A DNA stretch of 64,000 nt from Microbacterium sp. (GTDB lineage: Bacteria > Actinomycetota > Actinomycetes > Actinomycetales > Microbacteriaceae), in NCBI GenBank assembly GCA_003248655.1, contig QFPM01000008.1, forward strand, positions 62,001 through 126,000, read 5' to 3'. The number at the start of each line of letters is the position of its first letter. Within the stretch, counting starts at the first letter, position 1. Positions 41,524 to 49,665 of the stretch are shown here, one piece after another. The notes under the pieces were generated by a model. The model ran no database searches. It worked only from the letters and a program-made list of their open reading frames with translations, and was not told where the DNA came from. Both the position numbers and the translations under genes were made by a program.

Positions 41524-41597
41524 TGTCGGGAACGCTTTCGGGTGACACAAACCGGCCTTGCGTGACACAGGCGGGCGGTCGAATGACATCGAGTGTC
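41524..41597. repeat. Candidate transposon left end with TnsB-site-like repeats
   Basis: TGTCGGGAACGCTTTCGGG is followed by TGACACA at 41543 and 41563 (20-bp spacing) and TGACAT at 41584, then an inverted TGTCA at 41593. The two first copies share TGACACA(A/G)(A/G)C and flanking CGG words. Spaced direct binding sites near a TGT terminus are typical of Tn7-like ends. Confidence 0.55.
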
Positions 41598-41729
41598 ACG
41601 ACACGCCGATGACGACGACGAGTTGTTCTTCGCCGAGGAAGAACATCGGAACTGGATAGAGGGGCGATGGGGCTCCGATCAGCCCATTGTCCTCGCAACG
41701 TCAGACACCGACTTCGCTTGCGAAAGGTG

Positions 41730-42552
41730 ATGCGGGTGCTCCCAGTAGCTGGACCTCAGCAGATCGTCCCCCGACGCCGTACATCGTCGACTGAGCTGCA
41801 TTGGATTTCGCGCCCGGACGACAGTGCGCATCAGAAGTCCGGCCAGCACGAATGGGCTGTCGTCGGACGGGACCTCGGCGATCGAGAATGGACGGCGATC
41901 GATCCTCAGCCCTTGCGTAAGTCGAAGGGCGTCCGCTTCCGATTCACTCCCAGCCTGTATTTCTGGCAACCGACCGGGACACACGTGTGGTGCGAGTCTC
42001 AGGAAGAGCGCTGGGAGGTCCTCTGGTTGGAATTCAGCGGACAGGTTGAGAAGCTGTGGGCGCAGCCGGTAGCGATCACCTTCGGGCACGGATCGCGGTT
42101 AGCGGGGTACTCGCACTTTCCTGATCTGATGGCGATCTTCACAGATGGCTCGTACGGCCTGCTCGACGTGCGTCCCGCCGATCTGATCGACGACGCGGCG
42201 CGCGTTCAGTTCGGTGAGACCGCGGCCGTTTGCGATGCGCTCGGGTGGCGCTACCGGGTGCTGACAGGCCACGACAAACGGGCGACCGGCAACCTCGACA
42301 GCTTGTCGGCTTCTCGCCACCCGCTGCCGACCTGGCCACAAGACGGAAACCCTCATCCTGAGCGCAGCACGCGGAGGGCGAAGCCGCGCCGATCTCTGTC
42401 AGATCGCCTCTCCCGACTGCCCGCCACTCGCGTGCGCATGGGTCGACAACCTTGCATGGCGCCGACTACTTCACGTCGATCTCGGTGGTGTGTTCAACAG
42501 CGAGACGGTCTACACGACAACCGAAGCGGCATCGACAGGAGCGGCGGCATGA
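41730..42552 (+). pseudogene. TnsA-like transposase endonuclease subunit, split by a +1 frameshift
   Basis: The coding is in two frames. From ATG 41730 (AAAGGTG just upstream) frame one encodes a TnsA-like nuclease: FRFTPSLYFWQPT, WCESQEERWEVLWLEF with Glu, HFPDLMAIFTDGSYGLLDVR with the catalytic Asp and, where Lys is expected, Arg. After about 42325 this frame turns to Arg/Pro nonsense, while the frame one base on gives ETLILSAARGGRSRADLC, ACAWVDNLAWRRLLHVDLGG and ends TGA at 42550-42552, overlapping the tnsB ATG by 4 bp. The whole span is 823 bp, one base over a multiple of three. A single-base insertion, a programmed +1 shift or a sequencing error are possible. Confidence 0.75.
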
Positions 42553-44588
42553 CCAGCGAGGAGTACAAGCTCAAGCTCGGCGACAAGGTCGAGATAGACG
42601 GGGATCTTTGGGTGTGGGAGCGGGTGCGCCGAGGCGTGGAGGCAACACTTCGACGCGACGGCGCCGAGGACGATTGGCTCGTCATCTCAATGCCCGAACT
42701 CATCGGCTTCGCTGGCACCGCCCGTCGACCGTCGACCACGCCGCTTCGCCCCACCACGGGGAACTGGCCGGCTGACGTGCTCGACATGGAGAAGCACCTG
42801 CTCGAGGTCTTCCGCGGCGTGCCAATGGACCCGAACGCGGTCGGGGCGCGTCCGGGGTACGACCTCACCCAAACGACGCAGGAGCAACGCATCACTGCGA
42901 AGGTCGCTGAGTTGGCTGGCACCTCGCTCGCGCGCAGCCGCAAAGCGCTGTTCAACTACTGGAAGGCCTACGAGTCGGAGGGTGTCGCCGGGGTGGATGC
43001 TCGGTTGCATCCGAAGGGTCAGAAACGGTTGGTGATCAGCAGGGCGGATCCTCGCCTGATCGCGGTCATCGATCGCGAACTCGACAGTCGAACCAACCTG
43101 CACACGAGCAGTCGCCGTCACTGCGCTGCCCTTGTCCGGCGCAGGCTAGAGGCGATGTATCCGGGCGATGCGATCTGCGACGTGAAAGCCACGACGCTCC
43201 AGACCTATATCAACGAGCGCGATGCTGGCCGGTACAGCTTCGCGAAGGCGACGACGCGCCGCAACACTTCGAACAGTCCGGACCGGGAGTACTTCTCTGG
43301 GAACTCTCATCGACTCGGACAGGTGTGCGAGATCGACTCGACGACGCTGGACGTCCTGGTATGGGATGAGAAGGGCAACGAGTTCCGCCCCGTCGTGACC
43401 GCGCTCTTCTGCGTCGCAAGCAGAGTTCCGTTGGCGTGGGCAATCCACGCCAATCGGCCGAACGGGTTCGATCACGCGCTGCTCTTGGCCAGAGCGATTG
43501 TCGGACGCAGGGCTGTGCCTGGCTCATCCGCGGCTGCGCTCTCGGGTTCAGCGACGCTCCCCGTGGAGCTGATGAAGAGGATCAATCCCTACCTCGACGA
43601 CGAGTCGCTCGCCGTGCCATGGATCTTTCCGCACGCGATCACCGTCGACGGCGGCGCCGACTTCCGATCAGCGACTTTCGAGGCCGCCTGTCGGGCCTTC
43701 GGTATCACGCTCGTCCTCGCCCCGCCGAACGCCCCGGCGACGAAGCCCCACGTTGAACGAAACTTCGGTACGACGTCGACAGACTTCGCGCAGTGGTTGG
43801 CCGGCTCGACGGGCAACTCGGTTGCTAACCGTGGGAAGCGCGACAATCCGACTCTCACGCTGGATTCGGTCCGGCTCGCCTTCGATGCCTGGATTACGAC
43901 GGTGTTCTTGAACAAGCAGCACGGCGGACTGCGCTCTCCGCTGTTCCCAGGTCGCGAGTGGACACCGAACCAGATGTACGCGGCATTGTTCGAAGTTGGC
44001 CCCGGAGTTCAGCTTCCGTTCAGAGCGGAGGACTTCCTTGCTCTCCTTCCCTCCGAGGGCCGGATCATCAGCGACGAAGGGATCGAGTTCCGGAATCGCA
44101 AGTACGATTCGCCGCTTTTGGCGGACCTTCGAAATCGCTCGCTCTCAGGTGCTCCTGCCGGGTCGCGGCAAGCGCGCACGTTCTCTATCCGCTTCGATCC
44201 TTGCAACGACACTGCCGTATGGGTCCAGCATCCCGAAACCGAGGAATGGATCGAGTGCTGGGACAAGGGGATCGACGATCGGGGTGCGTGGATGGCGGCC
44301 GAGACCGAGGTCCGGCTGGTCGAGCGCTTTGGAACCGGTGCGCCCGGCGAGCGGCCGATGACGGCGGAGCTCCTCGACGAGATCGAACGGCGAGGGCGGA
44401 GCGACAGACGAGCTCGCAACCGCCACCTCCGGGAGAAGGCCGCCAACACGACATCACCGTTCGAATCCGATCCTGATGCGACGGAAGCGGAGCCGATCGA
44501 CCTGGAGAGATGGACCGACCCAGCGGATGTTGGTGACATCGATTGGGATTCGCCCGACTATGACATCGTCACAGTGAAGGACATCTGA
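42549..44588 (+). CDS. TnsB-like DDE transposase
   Basis: This 679-residue integrase-core transposase cuts and joins the 3' ends. The catalytic triad is Asp263 (VCEIDSTTLDVLVWD), Asp367 (AITVDGGADFRS) and Glu403 (KPHVERNFGT), D-D-35-E spacing. N-terminal helix-turn-helix modules (about 75-240) should bind the end repeats; a Mu-type C-terminal barrel (about 500-600) follows. The acidic tail (DPDATEAEPIDLERWTDPAD) probably contacts TnsC. ATG at 42549 overlaps the second part of tnsA, and tnsC starts 2 bp after the stop. Confidence 0.9.
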   Translation: MTSEEYKLKLGDKVEIDGDLWVWERVRRGVEATLRRDGAEDDWLVISMPELIGFAGTARRPSTTPLRPTTGNWPADVLDMEKHLLEVFRGVPMDPNAVGARPGYDLTQTTQEQRITAKVAELAGTSLARSRKALFNYWKAYESEGVAGVDARLHPKGQKRLVISRADPRLIAVIDRELDSRTNLHTSSRRHCAALVRRRLEAMYPGDAICDVKATTLQTYINERDAGRYSFAKATTRRNTSNSPDREYFSGNSHRLGQVCEIDSTTLDVLVWDEKGNEFRPVVTALFCVASRVPLAWAIHANRPNGFDHALLLARAIVGRRAVPGSSAAALSGSATLPVELMKRINPYLDDESLAVPWIFPHAITVDGGADFRSATFEAACRAFGITLVLAPPNAPATKPHVERNFGTTSTDFAQWLAGSTGNSVANRGKRDNPTLTLDSVRLAFDAWITTVFLNKQHGGLRSPLFPGREWTPNQMYAALFEVGPGVQLPFRAEDFLALLPSEGRIISDEGIEFRNRKYDSPLLADLRNRSLSGAPAGSRQARTFSIRFDPCNDTAVWVQHPETEEWIECWDKGIDDRGAWMAAETEVRLVERFGTGAPGERPMTAELLDEIERRGRSDRRARNRHLREKAANTTSPFESDPDATEAEPIDLERWTDPADVGDIDWDSPDYDIVTVKDI

Positions 44589-44590
44589 AC

Positions 44591-45655
44591 GTGGTCCTCG
44601 AGCCGCTGGTACTACGCCACGCCCGGAAGACCACCCTGCTCGGCCTGCGTGAGGCGTTCACCGCTCTTCCTCTGCCTCCTCCGCCACTGTCGTTCGCCGA
44701 GTACGTCTCGCTCTCCGATGACGCACGCGAAGCCTACGATCAGATTCGCGACGACTTCCTTCACCTCACACTTCGTGTGCCGACGCCAGAACAGGACATC
44801 GGCGCCCGGATTCTGACCCGACTCATCGCCTCGAACCCGCGCCGAAAGAACTCTCGTCGCGGACTCATGATCTCGGCGCCGATGTTCTACGGCAAGACGG
44901 AGTTGGCGCTGCTACTGGCCCGCTCCACCGAGCAGTCACACGCCGCCCGTTATCCGGGCCATGTCGATCGCGGGGAGGTTCCGGTGGTGTGGACCGAGAT
45001 GACCGACCATTCCACCGGGAAGGCACTGCTCGCCCAGATCATCGAGTTCCTTGCGCCCACTGTCTCCGTGCCCGTGCACGCGAACACTGACCGGCTCCGC
45101 AAGATGGCGGTGGACATGCTGCAGGCCCATCGGACGAAACTGCTTGTCATCGATGAAGCCCACCGCCTTGGCGGAAGCGAACCCTCCAGCGTCATCAAGG
45201 CGCTGCAGAACGAGTCGTCAGCCACCATCCTCCTCGTCGGCATCGACTTGGGCGGCGGTAAGGCGTTCGGAAGCAGCGAGGGGCTGCAGGTCCGGATGCG
45301 CTGCGACATGGTGGCGCTTCGCAAGATCGATCGGAAGACAGACGAGGGCCGGGCGCTCTGGCACCGGTGGGTCGCGGTGTTCGACCGCAATCTTCCGCTC
45401 TGTGGTCACTCCCCGGGGCTTCTTACGCGCAACGCGGCAGTCCTCCACAGGGCTGCGGACGGTCAGCTCTCTGTCCTGGCGATGATCATTGAGCGGCTGG
45501 TCGCCACGATCCTCGACGAACGCGGCCGCACGAATGAAAGCGTCACACGCCAGCGGCTGTTTTCGGTGCTCGACGACTTGCGCTACACGACGCCGGTGCG
45601 GCATAAGGTCACTCTCGACGATCTCCAGGACGACGACCTCGAGGATGCGGCGTGA
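44591..45655 (+). CDS. TnsC-like AAA+ ATPase
   Basis: The 354-residue ATPase links the target selector to TnsB. Walker A is deviant: APMFYGKT (96-103), with Ala where the first Gly is usual, but GKT is intact; Walker B is KLLVIDEAHRL with Asp186-Glu187. ALQNESSATILLVGIDLGG resembles the sensor-1 region of TniB/TnsC. The GTG start is 2 bp after tnsB and the stop overlaps the tniQ GTG by 4 bp. Confidence 0.85.
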   Translation: MVLEPLVLRHARKTTLLGLREAFTALPLPPPPLSFAEYVSLSDDAREAYDQIRDDFLHLTLRVPTPEQDIGARILTRLIASNPRRKNSRRGLMISAPMFYGKTELALLLARSTEQSHAARYPGHVDRGEVPVVWTEMTDHSTGKALLAQIIEFLAPTVSVPVHANTDRLRKMAVDMLQAHRTKLLVIDEAHRLGGSEPSSVIKALQNESSATILLVGIDLGGGKAFGSSEGLQVRMRCDMVALRKIDRKTDEGRALWHRWVAVFDRNLPLCGHSPGLLTRNAAVLHRAADGQLSVLAMIIERLVATILDERGRTNESVTRQRLFSVLDDLRYTTPVRHKVTLDDLQDDDLEDAA

Positions 45656-46950
45656 GCAATGATCTTGCGTGGGCCGTCCGCCCGAAGTGGCGTCGACTCG
45701 AGTCGCCCCGCTCGTATCTGCGGCGTCAGTGCGAAGCCGCGGGTGTTCCTCTCCTCATCGCGGAACGTGGACTCACAACCCGGGAGCGGCCGTATCTCAA
45801 CCGTGTCTGGGCCGTCGACGGCGCGGCCGCCGCGATCGTTGAAGCGGGCGCGGGTCGTCCCACCGGGCACTACGCCAGGCTGAAGGAGCGCGCCCAGCCC
45901 GATCCAGACGGAACTTACCCGCAACGATTTCTCTGCCGCCTATGCGCGGCCGGCGAGTATGTGGAGCAGATCCCTCACGATCGCGAGAACTGGTGCCTTC
46001 GGCACCCCGGTCAGATGGTGTGGGCAGGGCCGGGTACCTCGCCAGAGTCGCAACCAGTGCTGCCGTTCGATCGAACCCAAGCAGTCGCTGAACGCCAGTT
46101 CCGGCGGATGGTTACCTGCGGGCGCGTTTCCGCGCAGTTACATGCGCGGGTGTGGGAGATGGTCCGCGACAACGCCACCCTGACCAGAGCATGCGGCCGA
46201 CAAGGCTTCCTGCTTCTGAGCGCCGATGACCGCGAAATTCTGGGCCGTGCATCTCAGTTTCCCGTGGTCGTCGCTGTTCTGGGGGTTCTGTCCACCCCGA
46301 CCACCGTCGATCGTTGGAGGACGACCACCGCGGACAGTCTTCGCGCGCGCATCGCCAACGAGCTGCCCGGCATTGGCGGTCCCGTCGAGGTCCTCGTCGA
46401 GCGGATCGTGCTGTGGATGCGAGAGAGCCGTCGCGTTACGCGACCGACTCGCATCGCCTCGCTGTACCCGCCTCGGGATGTCGTAGACGCCGCAGCGATC
46501 ATTGACGTCACCGCCCCCTACCCGCTCTGGATTCAACGCAATCCGAACGCCATTGCTGAGTGGGCATGGGGCCTCAATGACGTCACGCGCAACCCATGGG
46601 ACGCGCATGACGTGTCGAAGAAGGCGTGGTGGGCCTGCGACGACGGTCACATGTGGGAGGCGAGCCCCGCCACGCGCGGCCTCGCGACCAGCGGGTGCCC
46701 CTATTGCGCTGGCCAGCGAGCGTGGCCCGGGCATACAGATCTCAGAACTACCCACCCCGACCTCGCCAAGGAGTGGGACAAGACGCGCGGCCGCAATGCG
46801 GGCGACCCCGACCACGTCAGCCCCGATTCGGGCCGCCGCATCAACTGGCGGTGTCGGAGCGGACACCGGTGGCAGGCTCCGATCCGAGTCCGGGTCTCGA
46901 AAGGACGCGGCTGCCCGTACTGTGCCGGCACGCGCGTGTGGAAAGAGTGA
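45652..46950 (+). CDS. TniQ/TnsD-type target selector with two C-terminal zinc ribbons
   Basis: The 432-residue protein starts with a TniQ-like zinc region: Cys95-x2-Cys98 (FLCRLCAAGEYVEQIPHD) with Cys115 and His118 in WCLRHPGQ. A helical middle (140-290) may be TnsD-like DNA-binding. Two repeats of the treble-clef ribbon known as DUF4379 (PF14311) follow: WWACDDGHMWEASPATRG with CPYC (Cys329, His333, Cys349, Cys352) and WRCRSGHRWQAP with CPYC (Cys401, His405, Cys421, Cys424). The ribbons likely bind DNA. This module is an unusual addition to a TniQ protein and may define the target. Confidence 0.75.
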   Translation: MSNDLAWAVRPKWRRLESPRSYLRRQCEAAGVPLLIAERGLTTRERPYLNRVWAVDGAAAAIVEAGAGRPTGHYARLKERAQPDPDGTYPQRFLCRLCAAGEYVEQIPHDRENWCLRHPGQMVWAGPGTSPESQPVLPFDRTQAVAERQFRRMVTCGRVSAQLHARVWEMVRDNATLTRACGRQGFLLLSADDREILGRASQFPVVVAVLGVLSTPTTVDRWRTTTADSLRARIANELPGIGGPVEVLVERIVLWMRESRRVTRPTRIASLYPPRDVVDAAAIIDVTAPYPLWIQRNPNAIAEWAWGLNDVTRNPWDAHDVSKKAWWACDDGHMWEASPATRGLATSGCPYCAGQRAWPGHTDLRTTHPDLAKEWDKTRGRNAGDPDHVSPDSGRRINWRCRSGHRWQAPIRVRVSKGRGCPYCAGTRVWKE

Positions 46951-47019
46951 CCGAGCCAGTCAAGATGCTCAGCATGTGTTGCGAGGTGCGCGCATGAATA
47001 ACTCTGACAGCATTGGCGG

Positions 47020-47514
47020 ATGGCATTCACGATTAGGGAGCCGTTCGCGGAGGAGGCGTCCGCGATCGCCGATGTTCACGTCGCGACGTGGAAGGAGGCG
47101 TACTCCGATCTGCTCCCCGATGACTACTTCTCGGAGGAGTACGTCGCGGGCCGTCACCGGATGTGGCAGCACGTTCTGACGCACCCGCGTGACGACATGC
47201 TCGTTCGCGTGGCTGAGGCCGATGGGGAGATCGTCGGATTTGCTTGGGTAGGTCCGGGTGAGGGTGTCAATGGCGAGGAGGCGCCTCGCGAGCGTCTCCT
47301 CTACGCGATCTACGTTCTGGCTGCGCAGTACGGGACGGGGATCGGCCAGGCGCTGCTGGACAAGGCGCTGGGGGATGGCCCGGCGATGCTGTGGGTGGCC
47401 AAAGAGAATCCGCGCGCGACGGCGTTCTATCTCCGCAACGGGTTCCGTTTCGACGGCGTCGAACAGGTCGACCCTCACGCTCCTTTGATCACCGACGCGC
47501 GGATGCTGCGATAG
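47020..47514 (+). CDS. GNAT family N-acetyltransferase
   Basis: The 164-residue acetyltransferase shows IREPFAEEASAIADVHV, VAEADGEIVGFAWVG, the acetyl-CoA loop VLAAQYGTGIGQALLDKAL (about 95-114; deviating from R/Q-x-x-G-x-G/A) and ENPRATAFYLRNGFRFDG. Small-molecule, toxin or protein acetylation are all possible. It begins the cargo, 69 bp after tniQ, and is 2 bp before the next gene, so both are probably co-transcribed. Confidence 0.85.
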   Translation: MAFTIREPFAEEASAIADVHVATWKEAYSDLLPDDYFSEEYVAGRHRMWQHVLTHPRDDMLVRVAEADGEIVGFAWVGPGEGVNGEEAPRERLLYAIYVLAAQYGTGIGQALLDKALGDGPAMLWVAKENPRATAFYLRNGFRFDGVEQVDPHAPLITDARMLR

Positions 47515-47516
47515 CC

Positions 47517-48647
47517 GTGTGGGAGACGGACGACAGGTTCGATGCCGTCAAGGCTGCGGAATTGGCGCTCCTCGACAGTGAGGTCCGACGCGACCCGGAT
47601 CGAGTGCGCGACCTCCTGCATCCCGATTTCGTCGAGATCGGACGCTCGGGCCGACGTTGGACGATGAATGCAACGATCGCCGCCCTCGAGGCAGAGACGT
47701 CGCGCATCGAACCCGAAACCGATGAGTGGCTGTTCAGCGAGGTCTCGCCTTCGCTGATCTTGGTGACGTATCGCATCACCGGGGGAGCCGCGAGCAGCAG
47801 GCATGCATCGTTGTGGGACGTCAGTGGCGTTGCTCCGGTGATCCGCTATCACCAGGGCACACCGATCCGCTCGAACGAGATCGAGCGGTTCTGTGTCGTG
47901 GCCCTTTTTGAGCCAGTCGACATTGGCGAGCGGTTTCAGCGCCGCGGGTGGCCGGCGCACGTCACGCTCGCGTCGAACTTCGTCACCGCTGACCCGGCTG
48001 AGCGGGTGGTCGATGCGGTCAAGGAGGCGAATGTTGTCGACCAGCCGCTGACGTTCCGCTTCGGCAGGCTTGCGCAGTTTGGAATGCACCGTGACGTCGC
48101 GGTTCGGCTGGCAGAATCGGTCCACACTGATGGCGTCCACCGCGCGCTCGCGCGCCGCTTGGGCGACCTTCGAGACTTCGCAGAGGATGACCCAGCCCAC
48201 TGGCACGACGGCTACCACCCTCACCTGACTCTTCGTCCTGAGGTGGGCGTCGACGCCAGCGAGGGGCAGATCCGCGCGGCATCGCACGTCGCGGTCGCGC
48301 GCCTCACCGAGTCAGAAGCCGAGATTGTTGCATCCTTCGAGCTCGCACCGACAGATCGGCCGGAGATTGTGTGCATCTGCGGTTCTGCCCGGTTTCTTCA
48401 ACAGATGCGCGAGGTAAACCGCGATCTGACCCTCTCTGGCGTCATCGTCCTCGCTCCGGGCGAAGCGGAGGGAGTCATTTCGGCGGAGCAGAAGTCCGTG
48501 CTCGATGCTCTGCACCTACGCAAGATCGATCTCGCTGATCGGGTTCTGGTGGTCAACCCCGGCGGGTATGTCGGCGAGTCCACGGGTCGGGAGATCGCCT
48601 ATGCCCGCGCCGCGGGCAAGTCTGTCTCGTTCACTGACCACGACTGA
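47517..48647 (+). CDS. DUF4440-like + 2H phosphoesterase + deoxyribosyltransferase-like triple fusion
   Basis: The 376-residue protein from GTG 47517 combines three domains. Residues 1-118 are DUF4440/SnoaL-like (AAELALLDSEVRRDPDRV, LLHPDFVEIGRSGRRW). Residues about 122-278 are 2H phosphoesterase/RNA-ligase-like, with the paired motifs HVTL (148-151) and HLTL (236-239). Residues about 281-376 resemble nucleoside 2-deoxyribosyltransferases or DUF4406 (PEIVCICGSARFLQQ, YVGESTGREIAYARAAGKS with the catalytic-like Glu). 2H enzymes cleave cyclic or 2',5'-linked nucleotides, and the third domain handles nucleotides, so nucleotide-signal degradation is an attractive guess. It is tightly linked to the GNAT gene. 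Confidence 0.7.
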   Translation: MWETDDRFDAVKAAELALLDSEVRRDPDRVRDLLHPDFVEIGRSGRRWTMNATIAALEAETSRIEPETDEWLFSEVSPSLILVTYRITGGAASSRHASLWDVSGVAPVIRYHQGTPIRSNEIERFCVVALFEPVDIGERFQRRGWPAHVTLASNFVTADPAERVVDAVKEANVVDQPLTFRFGRLAQFGMHRDVAVRLAESVHTDGVHRALARRLGDLRDFAEDDPAHWHDGYHPHLTLRPEVGVDASEGQIRAASHVAVARLTESEAEIVASFELAPTDRPEIVCICGSARFLQQMREVNRDLTLSGVIVLAPGEAEGVISAEQKSVLDALHLRKIDLADRVLVVNPGGYVGESTGREIAYARAAGKSVSFTDHD

Positions 48648-48828
48648 ATAGGACAGGTCCACCCGTGCTCGGAGACCCGCGCCGCGGACATTTCGCCCGC
48701 GTGCGCCCAGCTGCAGGATAACGTCGTCAGGACCGACGGCGTCGTTCTATCGCCGAACGAACTCGGTATCGTCACCCCGGTATGAAGCACCCCTCGGCAC
48801 CGGCGGGCGGAGGCAAGCGCGCACACAC

Positions 48829-49284
48829 TCAATTCTCCAATGCCCCGTTGGAGAATTGGGTTCCCGACGAGGGCACCCCTTCGCATGACGCGAATGGAGC
48901 ACTCCCAGGTCGGACAACCAGGTCGACCCCGGCGACGAAGCTGATTGCCCCGAGCCTGCACCAGTAGAGCAGAAGCCAACTGCGCATGAGATCCACCTGC
49001 GCCTCTTGTCCGGCGAGCGGCCTGTTGTGGTCGGCGATGACGCTCAGCCAGTCCGCCGGTTCAAACATCGCATCGAGCAGCTCAGCGACCGTTGGACCGT
49101 CCGAGTGCTGGTCCCACCAGTCCCGTGTCGTCTCATATGCCTGCTGCGCTGTGGACGAGCCGTTCGGCTCGGAGACCAGACTGATCAGCGCTTCGAGGAA
49201 GGGATCGCGGACGGCCATCTGAAAGGACTCGACCTCGACGAGCTGCGTCGCCATACGAGCAGAATGCCAGATAGATCGAGCCAT
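48829..49284 (-). CDS. Hypothetical protein, cargo gene
   Basis: The 151-residue protein is unassigned. It is mainly helical, with MAVRDPFLEALISLVSEPN, AQQAYETTRDWWDQHS, TVAELLDAMFEPADW and a hydrophobic LRSWLLLYWCRLGAISFVAGV that could be one buried or membrane helix. The codon use matches the cargo and the protein looks real. The ATG 30 nt further in (49254, MATQLVEV) is an alternative start. Its last codons are in a terminator-like hairpin. It is divergent from the XRE regulator. Confidence 0.55.
   Translation of the reverse strand: MARSIWHSARMATQLVEVESFQMAVRDPFLEALISLVSEPNGSSTAQQAYETTRDWWDQHSDGPTVAELLDAMFEPADWLSVIADHNRPLAGQEAQVDLMRSWLLLYWCRLGAISFVAGVDLVVRPGSAPFASCEGVPSSGTQFSNGALEN
48830..48858. 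terminator. Hairpin at the end of the minus-strand hypothetical gene
   Basis: CAATTCTCCAA (48830-48840) and TTGGAGAATTG (48848-48858) are an 11-bp perfect stem with loop TGCCCCG. It overlaps the stop codon of the minus-strand gene (48829-48831). It lacks a T run on either side, so factor-independent termination is not sure. Upstream, 48648-48828 shows no other gene. Confidence 0.5.
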
Positions 49285-49315
49285 TGTAGGCAGGCCTCGC
49301 CGTCAGCCTGAGAAG

Positions 49316-49597
49316 GTGCGTAGTCCTCTGGCCTTCCAGTCCGGTTGGGACGCGTACGTCGCCGAGATCGGCGCGAACATCCACCGCCTTCGGATCGCAC
49401 GCGGATACAGCCAGGATCGCGTCGCATATGAGGCGAACCTCAGCCGCTACACGTACCAACAGCTCGAGCGCGGCCGGTCGAGCCCCGAGCGCACCTCGAA
49501 TCCAAGGCTGATGACCCTTCTCGCGATCGCACAGGTTTTGAAGGTTCCGCTCGACGACCTCCTCCCGGACGGCACGCCTGACCTCACTGCCCGCTGA
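49316..49597 (+). CDS. XRE family helix-turn-helix regulator
   Basis: The 93-residue protein has a Cro/CI-type HTH at residues about 17-72: IHRLRIARGYSQDRVAYEAN, LSRYTYQQLERGRS, then LLAIAQVLKVPLDDLLPDG. It is a stand-alone DNA-binding domain, typical of control proteins of restriction-modification systems (C proteins), and lies 0.4 kb upstream of the Mod/Res pair. Control of that pair or of the island is likely. GTG start 49316. Confidence 0.85.
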   Translation: MRSPLAFQSGWDAYVAEIGANIHRLRIARGYSQDRVAYEANLSRYTYQQLERGRSSPERTSNPRLMTLLAIAQVLKVPLDDLLPDGTPDLTAR

Positions 49598-49665
49598 CAG
49601 CCACCAGAAGGCATCAGGCGACCACGAGCCTGTCGGTGTCGCCTCGTGTCCGATAGTTTCGGCCC

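Noticed and set aside
41667..44588. Single 973-residue TnsA-TnsB fusion
   Set aside because: The stretch between the two parts is Arg/Pro nonsense in that frame, whereas the neighbouring frame gives a protein-like domain ending in an ATGA overlap with tnsB. A frameshift is a better reading, though a minor fusion product cannot be excluded.
48599..48979. Second minus-strand open frame downstream of the triple fusion
   Set aside because: Overlaps the end of the fusion gene and the better 151-residue frame; composition is not protein-like.
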